This document shows, in pieces, positions 1 to 12,641 of a DNA stretch of 64,000 nt. A program made the translations under genes and the position numbers. Source of the stretch: Microbulbifer sp. HZ11 (GTDB lineage Bacteria; Pseudomonadota; Gammaproteobacteria; Pseudomonadales; Cellvibrionaceae); assembly GCF_000708675.1 (NCBI RefSeq), contig NZ_JELR01000001.1:620001-684000 (forward strand). The letters run 5' to 3'. Within the stretch, counting starts at the first letter, position 1; every line of letters starts with the position of its first letter. The notes beneath the pieces are model-generated. The model made no database searches. It was not told the origin of the DNA and saw only the letters and a program-made list of their open reading frames with translations.

Positions 1-1038
1 GCTTATCAGGCGCTGCTGCCCGCCGACCAACGAACCGACACCATTACTGTCACGGAAATTGAAAACGTGGTCGCGAAAATGGCCCGCATCCCGGCCAAGA
101 GCGTCTCTGCGTCGGATAAGGCAGCACTCGCCAAGCTGGACGAAAACCTGAAAATGGTTGTTTTCGGACAGGATCAGGCAATCGAGGCACTCAGCACCTC
201 AATCAAATTGGCGCGCGCCGGGCTTGGTGCAGAAGAGAAGCCCATTGGCTCCTTCCTGTTTGCCGGCCCTACCGGTGTAGGTAAAACCGAATTGTGCCGC
301 CAGCTAGCGCAGGTTATGGGTATTGAGCTGATTCGCTTCGATATGTCTGAGTATATGGAGCGCCATACCGTTTCCCGTCTGATTGGTGCCCCTCCAGGCT
401 ACGTTGGTTTTGATCAGGGTGGCCTGCTTACTGACGCGGTCACCAAGCACCCCCACAGTGTTGTGCTGTTGGATGAGATCGAGAAGGCACACCCGGAAGT
501 GTTCAACCTGCTACTGCAGGTAATGGATCACGGTACGCTGACCGATAACAACGGGCGCAAAGCAGATTTCCGCAACGTTATTCTGATCATGACCACCAAT
601 GCCGGCGCGGAAGTCATGAGTCGCCGCTCCATTGGCTTTGCCAATCAGGATCACAGCAGTGACGGCATGGAGGAGATCAAGAAAATGTTCACTCCGGAGT
701 TCCGCAACCGCCTCGACAGCATCATCCAGTTCGGTGCGCTTGATATCGGCGTAGTGAAAACAGTGGTCGATAAGTTTGTGGTCGAGCTACAAGCCCAGCT
801 CGACGAGTCCCGCGTGACACTGGAAGTGGACGACGAAGCCCGCGAGTGGCTGGCAGTGAACGGCTACGACGAGAAGATGGGGGCGCGGCCAATGGCCCGC
901 CTGATTCGCGAGAAGCTGCGCAAGCCGCTGGCGGAAGCCGTTCTCTTTGGTGAGCTTTCGGAAGACGGTGGCAAGGTTGAAGTTACCGTCGAAGATGATC
1001 AGCTGAAGATCAGGACTGCAGTTCCGGCACTCCACTGA
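1..1038 (+). CDS. clpA: ATP-dependent Clp protease ATP-binding subunit ClpA, C-terminal part
   Basis: The reading frame is open from the first base, so the 5' end lies outside the window; 345 residues are visible. They hold the second AAA+ module: Walker A GPTGVGKT at nt 265-288, Walker B LLDE, the pore-loop region GYVGFDQGG, sensor region MTTNAG, and the C-terminal small domain with GARPMARLI. In the family ClpA unfolds substrates and feeds them to ClpP, and with ClpS it reads N-degrons. That fits the neighbours bpt and aat, which make N-degrons. ClpA rather than ClpB or ClpC is inferred from the sequence and from the clpA-infA-bpt-aat order known in Pseudomonas relatives. A strong terminator follows. 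Confidence 0.95.
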   Translation, partial: AYQALLPADQRTDTITVTEIENVVAKMARIPAKSVSASDKAALAKLDENLKMVVFGQDQAIEALSTSIKLARAGLGAEEKPIGSFLFAGPTGVGKTELCRQLAQVMGIELIRFDMSEYMERHTVSRLIGAPPGYVGFDQGGLLTDAVTKHPHSVVLLDEIEKAHPEVFNLLLQVMDHGTLTDNNGRKADFRNVILIMTTNAGAEVMSRRSIGFANQDHSSDGMEEIKKMFTPEFRNRLDSIIQFGALDIGVVKTVVDKFVVELQAQLDESRVTLEVDDEAREWLAVNGYDEKMGARPMARLIREKLRKPLAEAVLFGELSEDGGKVEVTVEDDQLKIRTAVPALH

Positions 1039-1063
1039 CCTTCGGTCAGCCACCCAGAAACGC

Positions 1064-1094
1064 AAAAAGCCACCTCATGAGGTGGCTTTTTTAT
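1064..1094 (+). terminator. Rho-independent terminator of clpA
   Basis: An A-run, then the stem AAGCCACCTC/GAGGTGGCTT with a very short loop, then a T-run. It lies between the convergent clpA and infA and, with A-runs and T-runs on both sides, can work in both directions. Confidence 0.9.
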
Positions 1095-1131
1095 TGCAGC
1101 TGCAATTCCGCGAGAAATTGCTATCTGACAA

Positions 1132-1350
1132 TCAGCGGGCGCGGTAGGTGATGCGGCCCTTGCTCAGGTCGTAAGGGGTCAGCTCTACCTTGACCTTGTC
1201 ACCCGTCAGAATACGGATGTAATTTTTGCGCATCTTGCCTGAGATATGCGCGATCACCACGTGTCCGTTTTCCAGTTTTACGCGGAATGTGGTGTTGGGC
1301 AGGGTGTCGATCACCTCGCCTTCCATTTCAATGTAATCGTCTTTTGCCAT
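1132..1350 (-). CDS. infA: Translation initiation factor IF-1
   Basis: The 72-residue product has the normal IF-1 length and the single S1/OB-fold: [19 protein letters not shown] at the start, the RVKLENGH strand, and the [13 protein letters not shown] and [14 protein letters not shown] segments. It binds the 30S A site during initiation. The gene stands alone on the minus strand downstream of bpt and converges with clpA, the usual arrangement in Pseudomonas-like genomes. Confidence 0.98.
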   Translation of the reverse strand: MAKDDYIEMEGEVIDTLPNTTFRVKLENGHVVIAHISGKMRKNYIRILTGDKVKVELTPYDLSKGRITYRAR

Positions 1351-1484
1351 GCGGCAGCAACCTTTGATTGATGTGTACTAGCTATTCCGCCAAAGCCGGC
1401 GGTGCGACGGGCGTGCATTTTGCACGAAAAGCGCCCGCAGGCCAAGTGAATCCGGGATTTGCTGGATAAATGGGGGAGAGGGCG

Positions 1485-2213
1485 TTAGTCCGCCTGATCT
1501 GACTTGAGAGTCCAGCGGTTGTCCACCAGGTATTCCAGCGGCTGAAACTGATTTTTGTAAGCCATTTTTTCACACTGCCGTATCCAGTAACCCAGATACA
1601 GGCTTGGCAATCCGAGACGACGGGTCCATTCGATCTGATAGAGGATCGCATATGTACCCAGGCTGCGCTTGACCTCGTCGGGGTCAAAATAGGTATAAAT
1701 CGCGGATACGCCGCCGTTGAGCACATCCGTTACCGCAACCCCCACCAGGCGGTCACGGGCTCGAAACTCAAGGTACCGTGTACTACCCCATGCGTTATTC
1801 AGAAAACTGCGGAATTGTTCGCGACTGGGCGGGTACATCTCCCCATCACGATGGCGCTGCTCGATATAGTGCGCGTAGAGTGCGTAGTGCTCGTCAGTAT
1901 CTATATCCTGCCGATGGAACACGTCCAGGTCCCGGTTGCGACGCCAGCAGCGTCGCTGATTTCGATTCGGAACAAACAGCTCCACCGGCACCCGCGCGGG
2001 CACACAGGCCTGACAGCTCGTGCACTGAGGGCGGTACAGGTAGTTGCCACTACGGCGAAAACCAAGTTCAGACAGGCGACTGTAGAGGCGCTGGTCCACC
2101 GTGGTTTGCGGATCGACAAACACTGTTGTGGCTTCCTGCCCATCCAGGTAGCCGCAGGGGTGCGGCATGGTTGCCAACAGGCGCACGGAATCCAATTGAG
2201 AGTATTGGCTCAC
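1485..2213 (-). CDS. bpt: Aspartate/glutamate leucyltransferase (bacterial protein transferase)
   Basis: Bpt moves leucine from Leu-tRNA to N-terminal Asp or Glu of proteins, creating N-degrons for ClpS-ClpAP. The sequence has the N-terminal Cys-rich motif of ATE/Bpt proteins (RPQCTSCQACVPARV), the central RHRDGEMYPP segment and the C-terminal YLGYWI and KMAYKNQFQP motifs. I chose the GTG at 2213 (MSQYSQLDSVRLL, 242 aa), which gives the family length of about 235-245. A longer GTG start at 2291 would add 26 Arg-rich residues with no family counterpart. It follows aat by 140 bp on the same strand, probably in one transcript. Confidence 0.92.
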   Translation of the reverse strand: MSQYSQLDSVRLLATMPHPCGYLDGQEATTVFVDPQTTVDQRLYSRLSELGFRRSGNYLYRPQCTSCQACVPARVPVELFVPNRNQRRCWRRNRDLDVFHRQDIDTDEHYALYAHYIEQRHRDGEMYPPSREQFRSFLNNAWGSTRYLEFRARDRLVGVAVTDVLNGGVSAIYTYFDPDEVKRSLGTYAILYQIEWTRRLGLPSLYLGYWIRQCEKMAYKNQFQPLEYLVDNRWTLKSDQAD

Positions 2214-2353
2214 TGGTCTGCCGCCTGCTCGACACGGATATGGTCTGCCTTTGCCACGCCTGTCCTCTCTCCGCCAATTGATGGGTATCACTAGACCCGA
2301 GGGTAATTTGTGGTCAGCAAAAACTCAAACATTCTGCGCCGCTCTTTGACCTG

Positions 2354-3076
2354 CTAGTCGGCCGCAAATAGTTCGGGGCCCGCTTTTGCGGGCCAGGGGT
2401 GGGGAAATGAAGCCTGGGTGACGCCCTCTACCAACAATTGCTCAAACTCATCTCGAGGCACTTCTTCCGCGCCGAGGCTGACGAGATGCGGATTGCTGAC
2501 CTGGCAATCGATCAGTTCGCAGCCCCACAGCCTGAGCTGGCGTACCAGATGGGCGAAGGCCACCTTGGATGCATCCGCTGCCCGATGAAACATGGACTCC
2601 CCAAAAAACACTCGACCAATACTGAGCCCGTACAGGCCGCCAACCAGCTGACCGTCTTGCCAGGCTTCTACCGAATGCGCATGGCCGCGCGCGTGCATCT
2701 CCGTATAAGCCCAGCGCATGTCATCTGTGATCCAGGTGCCTGAATCGTCAGACCGTGGGGCAGCACATCCATGCAGTACATCCTCAAATGCCTGGTCAAA
2801 GGTAATCTCGAAGCGCTGTTGACGAATAGTCTTGCGCAGGCTGCGGCTAAATTTGAGTGTCTGAGGGCGGACTATGCAACGTGGGGAGGGTGACCACCAG
2901 AGAATTGGCTGGTCGTCGGAAAACCACGGGAAGATACCCCTGGCATATGCCGCCAATAGCCATTCCGGGGTCAGATCGCCGCCCACGGCCAGCAGTCCAT
3001 TTGGGTCTGCCAGCGCTGTGCTGGTGCAGGGAAACTCAACCCGGTCGGGGTCCAGTAGTGTAAGGATGTCATCCAT
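2354..3076 (-). CDS. aat: Leucyl/phenylalanyl-tRNA--protein transferase
   Basis: Aat adds Leu or Phe to proteins with N-terminal Lys or Arg, the other entry to the N-degron pathway. The 240-residue protein has the family block LLAVGGDLTPEWLLAAYARGIFPW (first 20 residues of which are diagnostic), then WWSPSPRCIV, the HSVEAW segment and GGLYGLSIGRVFFGESMF. The ATG start gives full family length. It is followed by bpt and preceded by trxB on the same strand, with the trxB terminator between, so it probably has its own promoter within 3077-3110. Confidence 0.96.
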   Translation of the reverse strand: MDDILTLLDPDRVEFPCTSTALADPNGLLAVGGDLTPEWLLAAYARGIFPWFSDDQPILWWSPSPRCIVRPQTLKFSRSLRKTIRQQRFEITFDQAFEDVLHGCAAPRSDDSGTWITDDMRWAYTEMHARGHAHSVEAWQDGQLVGGLYGLSIGRVFFGESMFHRAADASKVAFAHLVRQLRLWGCELIDCQVSNPHLVSLGAEEVPRDEFEQLLVEGVTQASFPHPWPAKAGPELFAAD

Positions 3077-3111
3077 GCAGTTCGCTTATCCACCTGATAC
3101 GGCCTGAAACG

Positions 3112-3138
3112 AAAAAAGCGGCTCAAGAGCCGCCTTTT
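3112..3138 (-). terminator. Terminator downstream of trxB
   Basis: On the minus strand: AAAAGGCGGCTC, a 3-4 nt loop, GAGCCGCTTTTTT. This is a GC-rich 7-8 bp stem ending in a T-run 43 bp after the trxB stop. The flanking A-run would let it work on the plus strand too. Confidence 0.85.
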
Positions 3139-3180
3139 ATAACACCGTGTCAGCGCTTCCTGGAAACGCCCCGGCGCAAG

Positions 3181-4581
<1,401 letters not shown>

Positions 4582-6906
4582 TTGAAGGCTGAGAGTGAAA
4601 CCGAATCCGGGGCCGAAATTCCGGAATCCCTGATAGCGCGCATCGTGCGCGAGGGCGCCCTGATTACATTGCTGGCGGGCGCCTTACTTGTCGGCATCAG
4701 CCTGTTGAGTTATAGCCCGCAGGACCCCGGCTGGTCTCATACTGGTAGTGGCCGCGATATCTCGAACGCCATCGGACCAACCGGTGCCTGGCTCGCCGAT
4801 GTCTGCCTGTCACTATTGGGTTGGATGGCCTACCTATTTCCCGTGCTGATCGGCTGGCGGGCATACCGGATTCTACGTGACAGGAATGCGCGTTTTCACG
4901 GCCCGCTGTTCGCACTGCGGGTAGCCGGCCTACTACTGCTGCTTGTGGCCGGCGCCGGTATAGCCACCCTGTGTTTCACCGAATCCGCGCAGCCATTACC
5001 GTTTTCCAATGGGGGAATTATTGGTGCTGCGGTTTCCTCTGCCCTGGAACACGGGCTCGGCTACGTGGGCGGTACCATTCTGTTATTGGCCACCTTTGCT
5101 ATAGGGGTCACCGTATTTACCGGAATGTCCTGGCTCCAGCTTTTCGAAGATATCGGCCGAAGTGTCCTGTTTGTATTCAGTTGGCTGGGCAATCGGTTGG
5201 CTCGAGCAAAGAAAGCGCGCGAGGAGCAGCGGGTAGCCCGTGAAGCTATCGTGGTGCGCAAAGCGGCTGTAGAAGAAGAAAAACAGCGGACCGCAAAGCG
5301 CCAGCCGCCACAGATTGCCCCTTCGGCACCCCCCCCCAAACCGAGCCCACGGGCAGTAAAAGAAAAGCAGGGCGAGCTCTTCAAAGGGCCGGTCACCGGA
5401 ACCTTACCGGCACTCTCCCTACTGGACCCGGCTGATGACAACAAAAAGGCCGGCTTTAGCCGCGAGGCGCTGGAGGCACTTTCCCGACTGCTGGAGCTGA
5501 AGCTCAAAGATTTTGGCGTGGTCGCAGAGGTCGTCTCCGTACTGCCTGGGCCAGTGGTAACCCGCTTTGAGATTCAGCCTGCGCCAGGGGTAAAAGTCAG
5601 CCGAATTACCAACCTCGCGAAAGACCTGGCGCGCTCCCTGGCGGTAATCAGTGTGCGGGTTGTCGAGGTGATTCCGGGAAAATCGGTGGTGGGTATCGAA
5701 ATCCCCAATGAAAACCGTCAGATGGTGCGCCTAACCGAAGTACTCGGCGCCGAGGTCTATGAAAAATCCAGTTCCGCACTGACTTTGGCCCTTGGGCACG
5801 ATATCGCCGGGCAGCCGGTGGTTGCGGACCTGGCCAAGATGCCACATCTACTGGTGGCCGGTACCACCGGGTCCGGTAAGTCTGTGGGCATCAATGTGAT
5901 GCTGCTGAGCCTCCTGTACAAATCCACACCCGATGAGGTTCGCCTGATCCTGGTGGATCCGAAAATGCTCGAGCTCTCGGTCTACGAGGGAATCCCGCAC
6001 CTGCTGACGCCGGTAATAACCGATATGAACGACGCAGCCAATGGTCTGCGCTGGTGTGTGGGTGAAATGGAGCGGCGCTACAAGCTGATGGCCGCAATGG
6101 GCGTGCGCAACCTCGCCGGCTTCAATCGCAAAGTAAAGGAAGCGGCAGCCAAAGGTGAGCCACTGGAAGATCCGACCTGGCAGCCAGACCCGATGTCCAG
6201 CGTCCCGGAGGCGGAGCAAACCCGCCCACACCTCAAGCCGCTGCCGGCGATCGTGGTTGTGATCGATGAATTTGCCGACATGATGATGATCGTCGGTAAG
6301 AAGGTTGAGCAGCTGATCGCACGGATTGCCCAGAAAGCACGGGCGGCCGGCATCCACCTTTTGCTGGCAACCCAGCGTCCATCGGTGGATGTGATTACCG
6401 GTCTGATCAAGGCGAACGTACCCACGCGTATGGCGTTCCAGGTTTCTTCCAAAGTTGACTCGCGCACCATTTTGGACCAGGGGGGTGCTGAGCAGCTCCT
6501 TGGTCACGGGGATATGCTATATCTGCCGCCGGGCACCGCAGTGCCCATAAGGGTGCACGGTGCCTTTGTCGATGACCATGAAGTGCACCAGGTTGTAGCA
6601 GACTGGTGCCGCCGTGGTGAGCCTGAGTATATTGACGGCATTGTTGATGACTCCAACAACAGCATTCCCGTGCCGGGAATGGCGACAGAGGGAGGGGACG
6701 AGGATCCGGAGGCGGACGCCCTCTATGACGAAGCTGTGGCTTTTGTGACCAAATCCAGGAAGGCGTCCATTTCTTCGGTTCAGCGCCAATTGCGCATCGG
6801 CTACAATCGCGCCGCCCGCATGATCGAGACCATGGAGGCGGCTGGGGTTGTGTCGCCGCAACAAGCCAACGGTAACCGCGAGGTACTGGCGCCGCCACCG
6901 CCCTGA
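4582..6906 (+). CDS. ftsK: DNA translocase FtsK
   Basis: FtsK anchors at the division septum and pumps DNA to resolve chromosome dimers. The 774-residue protein has about four N-terminal membrane segments (roughly 20-43, 72-94, 113-134, 157-184), a charged and Pro-rich linker (about 210-260), the RecA-like motor with Walker A GTTGSGKS at 427-434 and Walker [11 protein letters not shown], and a C-terminal winged-helix gamma domain that in the family reads KOPS. It is shorter than E. coli FtsK because the linker is short, as in Pseudomonas. The start is TTG at 4582: an in-frame TAG at 4567 rules out anything longer, and GAGGTG sits 6 nt upstream. Confidence 0.95.
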   Translation: MKAESETESGAEIPESLIARIVREGALITLLAGALLVGISLLSYSPQDPGWSHTGSGRDISNAIGPTGAWLADVCLSLLGWMAYLFPVLIGWRAYRILRDRNARFHGPLFALRVAGLLLLLVAGAGIATLCFTESAQPLPFSNGGIIGAAVSSALEHGLGYVGGTILLLATFAIGVTVFTGMSWLQLFEDIGRSVLFVFSWLGNRLARAKKAREEQRVAREAIVVRKAAVEEEKQRTAKRQPPQIAPSAPPPKPSPRAVKEKQGELFKGPVTGTLPALSLLDPADDNKKAGFSREALEALSRLLELKLKDFGVVAEVVSVLPGPVVTRFEIQPAPGVKVSRITNLAKDLARSLAVISVRVVEVIPGKSVVGIEIPNENRQMVRLTEVLGAEVYEKSSSALTLALGHDIAGQPVVADLAKMPHLLVAGTTGSGKSVGINVMLLSLLYKSTPDEVRLILVDPKMLELSVYEGIPHLLTPVITDMNDAANGLRWCVGEMERRYKLMAAMGVRNLAGFNRKVKEAAAKGEPLEDPTWQPDPMSSVPEAEQTRPHLKPLPAIVVVIDEFADMMMIVGKKVEQLIARIAQKARAAGIHLLLATQRPSVDVITGLIKANVPTRMAFQVSSKVDSRTILDQGGAEQLLGHGDMLYLPPGTAVPIRVHGAFVDDHEVHQVVADWCRRGEPEYIDGIVDDSNNSIPVPGMATEGGDEDPEADALYDEAVAFVTKSRKASISSVQRQLRIGYNRAARMIETMEAAGVVSPQQANGNREVLAPPPP

Positions 6907-7009
6907 TGGCACACCACTGAGCGCAATATAGATTTTCTGCAGGTTCAGGCCGGGTTCACCCGGGTCCGACTAGGCTTTAGGGACAGATCAGCAAACTGGA
7001 AGGCATCGA

Positions 7010-7627
7010 ATGAAACGCACACTGAGCATTTTCCTGATCGCACTGGGCTGCACCTTTGGTACGGCTAAGGCAAGCGCCGACGCCAGCGAAGAGCTTAGCC
7101 GCCTGCTGCAGCCCCTGGGAGCCATCTCCGGCAATTTCAGTCAGACCCTGAAAGACCAGAAGGGTAAAACTCTGCAGAAGAGTAGTGGCAATTTTTCCGT
7201 TCAGCGGCCGGGCCGCCTGCGCTGGCAGACCGGCGAGCCCTTCCCGCAGCTTCTTGTCACCAACAACAAGAAGCTCTGGCTGTACGACCCGGATCTGGAG
7301 CAGGTAACGATCCGCCCGGTAGACAGCCGCATGAAAGAAACCCCGGCGCTTTTGCTGGGCGGCAAGGTTGAAGAGATCCGGGGCTCGTTCAATGTCGAAA
7401 ACAAAAAGGGCGCTTACTATCTGACCCCAAAGCGGGCATCGGCACCGTTTAAATCTATGGTGATCCGTTTCGACGGCAAGGGCCTGCCTTCGGCAATGAC
7501 CGTGCGAGATGGCATGGGGCAGACTACCGATATCCGCTTTAATGGTCTCAAAGCCAACCCAAAACTGTCATCCGGCATCTTTAACTTCAAACCCCCAAAG
7601 GGTACCGACGTTATTCGCGATGAATGA
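7010..7627 (+). CDS. lolA: Outer-membrane lipoprotein carrier protein LolA
   Basis: LolA carries lipoproteins across the periplasm from LolCDE to LolB. The 205-residue product has a Sec signal peptide (about 1-23, ending near KASA) and the LolA fold with the markers GNFSQTLKD, RPGRLRWQT, LWLYDPDLEQV and FKPPKGTDVI. It lies 103 bp after ftsK and overlaps rarA by 8 bp, the usual ftsK-lolA-rarA order. Confidence 0.96.
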   Translation: MKRTLSIFLIALGCTFGTAKASADASEELSRLLQPLGAISGNFSQTLKDQKGKTLQKSSGNFSVQRPGRLRWQTGEPFPQLLVTNNKKLWLYDPDLEQVTIRPVDSRMKETPALLLGGKVEEIRGSFNVENKKGAYYLTPKRASAPFKSMVIRFDGKGLPSAMTVRDGMGQTTDIRFNGLKANPKLSSGIFNFKPPKGTDVIRDE

Positions 7628-8969
7628 TTTATTCCGGTCACCGCGCCGGCATCAGCCCCTGGCCGCACGTATGCGGCCCGACACTCTGGCCCACTATGTG
7701 GGCCAGACGCATTTATTGGGTCCGGGTAAGCCGCTGCGTGAGGCGGTGGAGCGCGGCCAGCTGCATTCCATGGTGCTCTGGGGGCCACCCGGTGTCGGTA
7801 AGACCACCTTCGCACGACTGCTCGCCCAGGAGTGCGATGCGCGTTTTGCGACGCTTTCCGCCGTGCTGGCCGGGGTGAAGGAGATCCGTCAGGCAGTGGC
7901 GGAGGCTGAACAGCATGCTGCCCAGAGCGGCCGAGGCACGATCCTGTTTGTGGATGAGGTGCATCGCTTCAATAAATCCCAGCAGGACGCCTTTCTGCCG
8001 TACGTGGAAGAGGGCACCGTAACCTTTGTCGGCGCCACCACCGAAAACCCGGCGTTCGAGCTGAATAACGCTTTGTTATCCCGCTGCCGAGTCTATCTGC
8101 TGCGCAGCCTGAGCGAGGATGAGCTCGCGGGGATGTTGCGACGCGCGCTTACAGAAGATGAAGAGCTTAGCAGCCGGAACATCGCGATATCCGATGAGAT
8201 CCTGAACAAAATCACCCTGAGTGCAGACGGCGACGCACGCAGCGCACTGAACCTGCTGGAAATTGCCTGCGATCTGTCGCGAGAAGAGGGCAGCCGGCAG
8301 GTGATTGATGAGGATGTTCTGGCGGAAGTGCTGACCGCAGACGTGCGCCGTTTTGATAAGGGCGGGGATTTTTTCTACGACCAGATCTCGGCATTGCACA
8401 AGTCGGTGCGAGGGTCCGACCCGGATGCAGCGCTCTACTGGTTTGCGCGCATGGTGGATGGCGGTTGCGACCCAATGTATATCGCCCGTCGCGCGGTACG
8501 CATGGCGAGCGAGGATATTGGGAACGCCGACCCCCGCGCCCTCGAGATAGCCCTGAATGCCTGGGATGTCCAGGAACGCCTCGGTAGCCCGGAAGGGGAG
8601 TTGGCCATCGCTCAGGCCATCACCTATCTCGCCGTCGCTGCAAAAAGTAACGCGGTATACAGCGCGTACAAACGTGCGTTAGCCGATATTCGTCGCGAGC
8701 CAAGCTACGAAGTGCCGGTACATTTGCGCAATGCGCCTACCAGGCTGGCGAAGGAAATGGCCCATGGCGCCGACTACCGCTACGCCCACGACGAACCGGA
8801 CGGTTTCGCGGCAGGGGAGAACTACTTCCCTGAGGCCATCGCCAGTCGGCGATATTACGACCCGGTGCCAAGGGGGCTTGAGCTGAAGATCAGTGAAAAG
8901 ATGGAAAAGTTAAGGGAACTCAACCGAAGCAGCGGCCGGCAACGATACCCGGAGCGGGAAAAGCGCTAG
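7620..8969 (+). CDS. rarA: Replication-associated recombination protein A (RarA/MgsA AAA+ ATPase)
   Basis: RarA is a AAA+ ATPase related to clamp loaders that acts at stalled forks. Walker A GPPGVGKT is at 55-62, Walker B VDEVHRFN at about 111-118, sensor 1 is in GATTENP, and the C-terminal half carries the tetramerisation region. The ATG at 7620 (MNDLFRSPRRHQPLAARMRP) gives 449 aa, the family length, and overlaps the lolA stop. An upstream in-frame start at 7509 would lie entirely within lolA and is rejected. Confidence 0.95.
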   Translation: MNDLFRSPRRHQPLAARMRPDTLAHYVGQTHLLGPGKPLREAVERGQLHSMVLWGPPGVGKTTFARLLAQECDARFATLSAVLAGVKEIRQAVAEAEQHAAQSGRGTILFVDEVHRFNKSQQDAFLPYVEEGTVTFVGATTENPAFELNNALLSRCRVYLLRSLSEDELAGMLRRALTEDEELSSRNIAISDEILNKITLSADGDARSALNLLEIACDLSREEGSRQVIDEDVLAEVLTADVRRFDKGGDFFYDQISALHKSVRGSDPDAALYWFARMVDGGCDPMYIARRAVRMASEDIGNADPRALEIALNAWDVQERLGSPEGELAIAQAITYLAVAAKSNAVYSAYKRALADIRREPSYEVPVHLRNAPTRLAKEMAHGADYRYAHDEPDGFAAGENYFPEAIASRRYYDPVPRGLELKISEKMEKLRELNRSSGRQRYPEREKR

Positions 8970-9054
8970 AATCGCCCTTCGTCTCAACGGGCGTGTGTCA
9001 CGACCCGAATCGGCCCTTGAATAGACCCCGATAAGAACAAAAGGACCTGATCCA

Positions 9055-9429
9055 ATGCAGTGGATTGCAATTGCCCTGGGTGGCGCGGTGGGCGCGATCA
9101 TGCGTCACCTGATCGGCCTGTGGAGCTACCCGGTGTTTGAACACCGTTTTCCCCTGGGCACCTTGATTGTCAATGTGCTCGGTTCACTGCTGATCGGCTT
9201 CGCCTACGTGATGATCGTCGAGCGAGGTGCGCTCGGTCACGAGTGGCGCCTGCTGATCATGACCGGTCTGTTCGGGGCTCTCACCACCTTCTCGACCTTC
9301 TCGCTGGAAACTGTGCTGTTGTGGCACAATGGCCAGCCTTTAACGGCGCTGGCCTATGTGACGGTCAGCTTTCTGGTGTGTCTGGGGGCGACCGCAGCCG
9401 CCGTCACACTGGGAATGAAATATCTGTAA
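9055..9429 (+). CDS. crcB: Fluoride-specific ion channel CrcB/Fluc
   Basis: The 124-residue inner-membrane protein has four predicted membrane segments and the Fluc signatures: GGAVGAIMRH at the N-terminus, GTLIVNVLGS with the conserved Asn, and TTFSTFSLE of the Phe-box and central Na+ site. Such proteins work as dual-topology dimers that export fluoride. AAAGGA precedes the ATG. The 85-bp upstream gap shows no convincing fluoride riboswitch. It sits inside the rarA-serS operon. Confidence 0.95.
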   Translation: MQWIAIALGGAVGAIMRHLIGLWSYPVFEHRFPLGTLIVNVLGSLLIGFAYVMIVERGALGHEWRLLIMTGLFGALTTFSTFSLETVLLWHNGQPLTALAYVTVSFLVCLGATAAAVTLGMKYL

Positions 9430-10722
<1,293 letters not shown>

Positions 10723-10740
10723 GCAGTATGGAATAAGACC

Positions 10741-12120
10741 TTGCGTTACCTGCCTCTCGCTTTTGATTTGAAAAACCGTCCCTGTCTCATTGTTGGGGGC
10801 GGTTCCATCGCCACGCGCAAAGCGCGGCTACTCAACAAGGCGGAGGCCCGCCTGCTGGTGGTGGCTCCGGATATTACCGACGAGTTGCGCCAGCTGGTCA
10901 TGGCCAGCGGTGGTGAATACATCGTTGGCACTTATCGCAAGGAATTGCTTGAGAACGCCGAAATGGTGGTTGCCGCCACCGCCGATGGCGATGTGAATGC
11001 CCAAGTGTCTGCCGACGCCCGCGCACGTCGCCTGCCGGTGAATGTGGTCGACTCACCAGAGCACTGCACCTTTACCTTTCCCTCCATTGTCGAACGCGGA
11101 CCGGTAGCCATCGGCATCTCCAGCGGTGGCTCCGCACCGGTTCTCACGCGCATGCTGCGCGCACAAATCGAAACACTGCTTTCCCCCGGGCTGGGGCTCA
11201 TCGCCGAACTGGCCGGGCGCCTGCGCGACAAGGTCAAAATCGCATTGCCGGAGGCCCAGCGCAAAGATTTTTGGCACTGGGTGTTCAATGGTCCGGTGGT
11301 AGGCCAGATAGAGCGTGGCCACAAGGCGGAAGCCGAGCAGACGGTGCTGGAAGAATTGCAGCGCTGGGAACAAAAACCGGCGCCCAGCGGTGAGGTTTAC
11401 CTGGTGGGTGGCGGCCCCGGTGATCCGGACCTGCTGACCTTCCGTGCCCTGCGCCTGATGCAGCAGGCCGATGTCGTACTCTACGATCGACTGGTTTCTA
11501 CCGAGGTACTGGAACTGGTGCGCCGGGATGCAGAACGTATTTACGTGGGCAAAATGAAGCAGTTCCATTCCGTGCCCCAGGATGACATCAACCAGCTGTT
11601 GGTGGATCTGGCGAAAGAGGGCAAGAAGGTTCTGCGGCTCAAAGGTGGTGACCCCTTCGTGTTCGGCCGCGGCGGTGAGGAAATCGACAAGCTGGCGGAA
11701 GCGGAAGTACCGTTTCAGGTGGTACCCGGTATTACCGCCGCCATCGGCTGTTCTGCTTATTCGGGTATTCCTCTGACCCACCGGGATCACGCGCAGTCAG
11801 TGCGGTTTATCACCGGCCACCTGAAGCAGGGCGATCTGGTATTGCCCTGGGAAGAGCTGATCACCAAAAATCAGACACTGGTGTTCTATATGGGTCTGAC
11901 GGGTCTTCCCACCATTTCCGAGAAGTTGATTGCCAACGGGATGGATGCGGATACACCAGCGGCGCTGGTGGAGAAGGGTACGACACGGGATCAGCGGGTG
12001 ATTGTCGGCACAATCAAGACCCTGCCGGCGCTGGCGGAGACCCATCAAGTGGAGGCACCTGCGCTGACGATCATCGGCGGTGTGGTGAAGCTGCGTGAGA
12101 GCCTCGGCTGGTACCAGTAA
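10741..12120 (+). CDS. cysG: Siroheme synthase CysG (trifunctional)
   Basis: A fusion enzyme making siroheme from uroporphyrinogen III: the C-terminal half methylates it to precorrin-2, and the N-terminal half oxidises it and inserts iron. Seen here: an N-terminal Rossmann motif [14 protein letters not shown] (residues about 17-30) and a C-terminal methyltransferase beginning near residue 218 with [12 protein letters not shown], followed by [14 protein letters not shown]. At 459 aa it matches the family. The TTG start at 10741 is chosen because [20 protein letters not shown] aligns with the usual CysG N-terminus; no strong ribosome-binding site is visible. Confidence 0.95.
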   Translation: MRYLPLAFDLKNRPCLIVGGGSIATRKARLLNKAEARLLVVAPDITDELRQLVMASGGEYIVGTYRKELLENAEMVVAATADGDVNAQVSADARARRLPVNVVDSPEHCTFTFPSIVERGPVAIGISSGGSAPVLTRMLRAQIETLLSPGLGLIAELAGRLRDKVKIALPEAQRKDFWHWVFNGPVVGQIERGHKAEAEQTVLEELQRWEQKPAPSGEVYLVGGGPGDPDLLTFRALRLMQQADVVLYDRLVSTEVLELVRRDAERIYVGKMKQFHSVPQDDINQLLVDLAKEGKKVLRLKGGDPFVFGRGGEEIDKLAEAEVPFQVVPGITAAIGCSAYSGIPLTHRDHAQSVRFITGHLKQGDLVLPWEELITKNQTLVFYMGLTGLPTISEKLIANGMDADTPAALVEKGTTRDQRVIVGTIKTLPALAETHQVEAPALTIIGGVVKLRESLGWYQ

Positions 12121-12195
12121 GCTCTCTGTCTGCGCGCTACAGCTTAGGCACCCAGTCCACTAACCATTGGCAAACCCCTATCTATACTGAAAGGG

Positions 12196-12480
12196 ATGTT
12201 TGCCTATGGTGGTTTTATGCTGTGGATGTTGCTTTGCTTTTATTGCACTCTTCTGGTGCGCAGTTTTCTGCCTCGAGAAAGTGAAATCGCGCTGCCTGAC
12301 GAAGACGACAGCCACCTGCGCCGCTATTCCCGCGCTTACAAGATCAAACGCAATTGGGTGAAGAATCTCTGGATCGGCGCATCTTTGCTGATGATTTGCT
12401 TTCCATTGCTGCCGTTTATCCTCGGCCTTGGACTTTTCACGTCCTTTCTATCTTTTGCGATCCTCGACGAAACTGCCTGA
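12196..12480 (+). CDS. Small two-helix membrane protein of unknown function
   Basis: A 94-residue product I do not recognise. It has two hydrophobic stretches (about 8-26 and 55-82) separated by an acidic then basic segment (ESEIALPDEDDSHLRRYSRAYKIKRN), which suggests an inner-membrane hairpin with a charged loop. The ATG at 12196 has AAAGGG directly against it; an internal ATG at 12217 is an alternative. It lies 75 bp after cysG and just before the compound inverted repeat. Confidence 0.55.
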   Translation: MFAYGGFMLWMLLCFYCTLLVRSFLPRESEIALPDEDDSHLRRYSRAYKIKRNWVKNLWIGASLLMICFPLLPFILGLGLFTSFLSFAILDETA

Positions 12481-12503
12481 AATTTCTCTGAATTCGACGA
12501 TAA

Positions 12504-12617
12504 GGTGCTGATACCGGGTACAAGCTTGCAAGACCTTCCGCGAGAGGGACCTCGCGGAAGAGCCCCCATGGATGGGTTCACGGCGTGTCTTGCAAGCTTG
12601 TACCCGGTAGCAGCACC
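12504..12617. repeat. Compound inverted repeat (cruciform element) between convergent genes
   Basis: Outer arms of 31 bp (12504-12534 and 12587-12617) are perfect inverted copies except for one mismatch. They enclose two further hairpins: a perfect 10-bp stem CTTCCGCGAG/CTCGCGGAAG with a 6-nt loop (12535-12560), and a 5-bp stem CCCAT/ATGGG (12565-12576). The whole folds as a three-way junction on either strand. It sits between a plus-strand and a minus-strand gene, so it could act as a bidirectional terminator, but the size and layered symmetry look more like a dispersed non-coding repeat. Small reading frames across it are not convincing genes. Confidence 0.85.
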
Positions 12618-12641
12618 GCCACAAAATTAATTAGGGTCCAC

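Noticed and set aside
8970..9054. Possible fluoride riboswitch before crcB
   Set aside because: The gap is short and I could not find the conserved pseudoknot blocks of the aptamer.
12336..12581. Short minus-strand frame over the compound inverted repeat
   Set aside because: It is produced by the repeat arms and antisense of the small membrane protein gene; no ribosome-binding site or family support.
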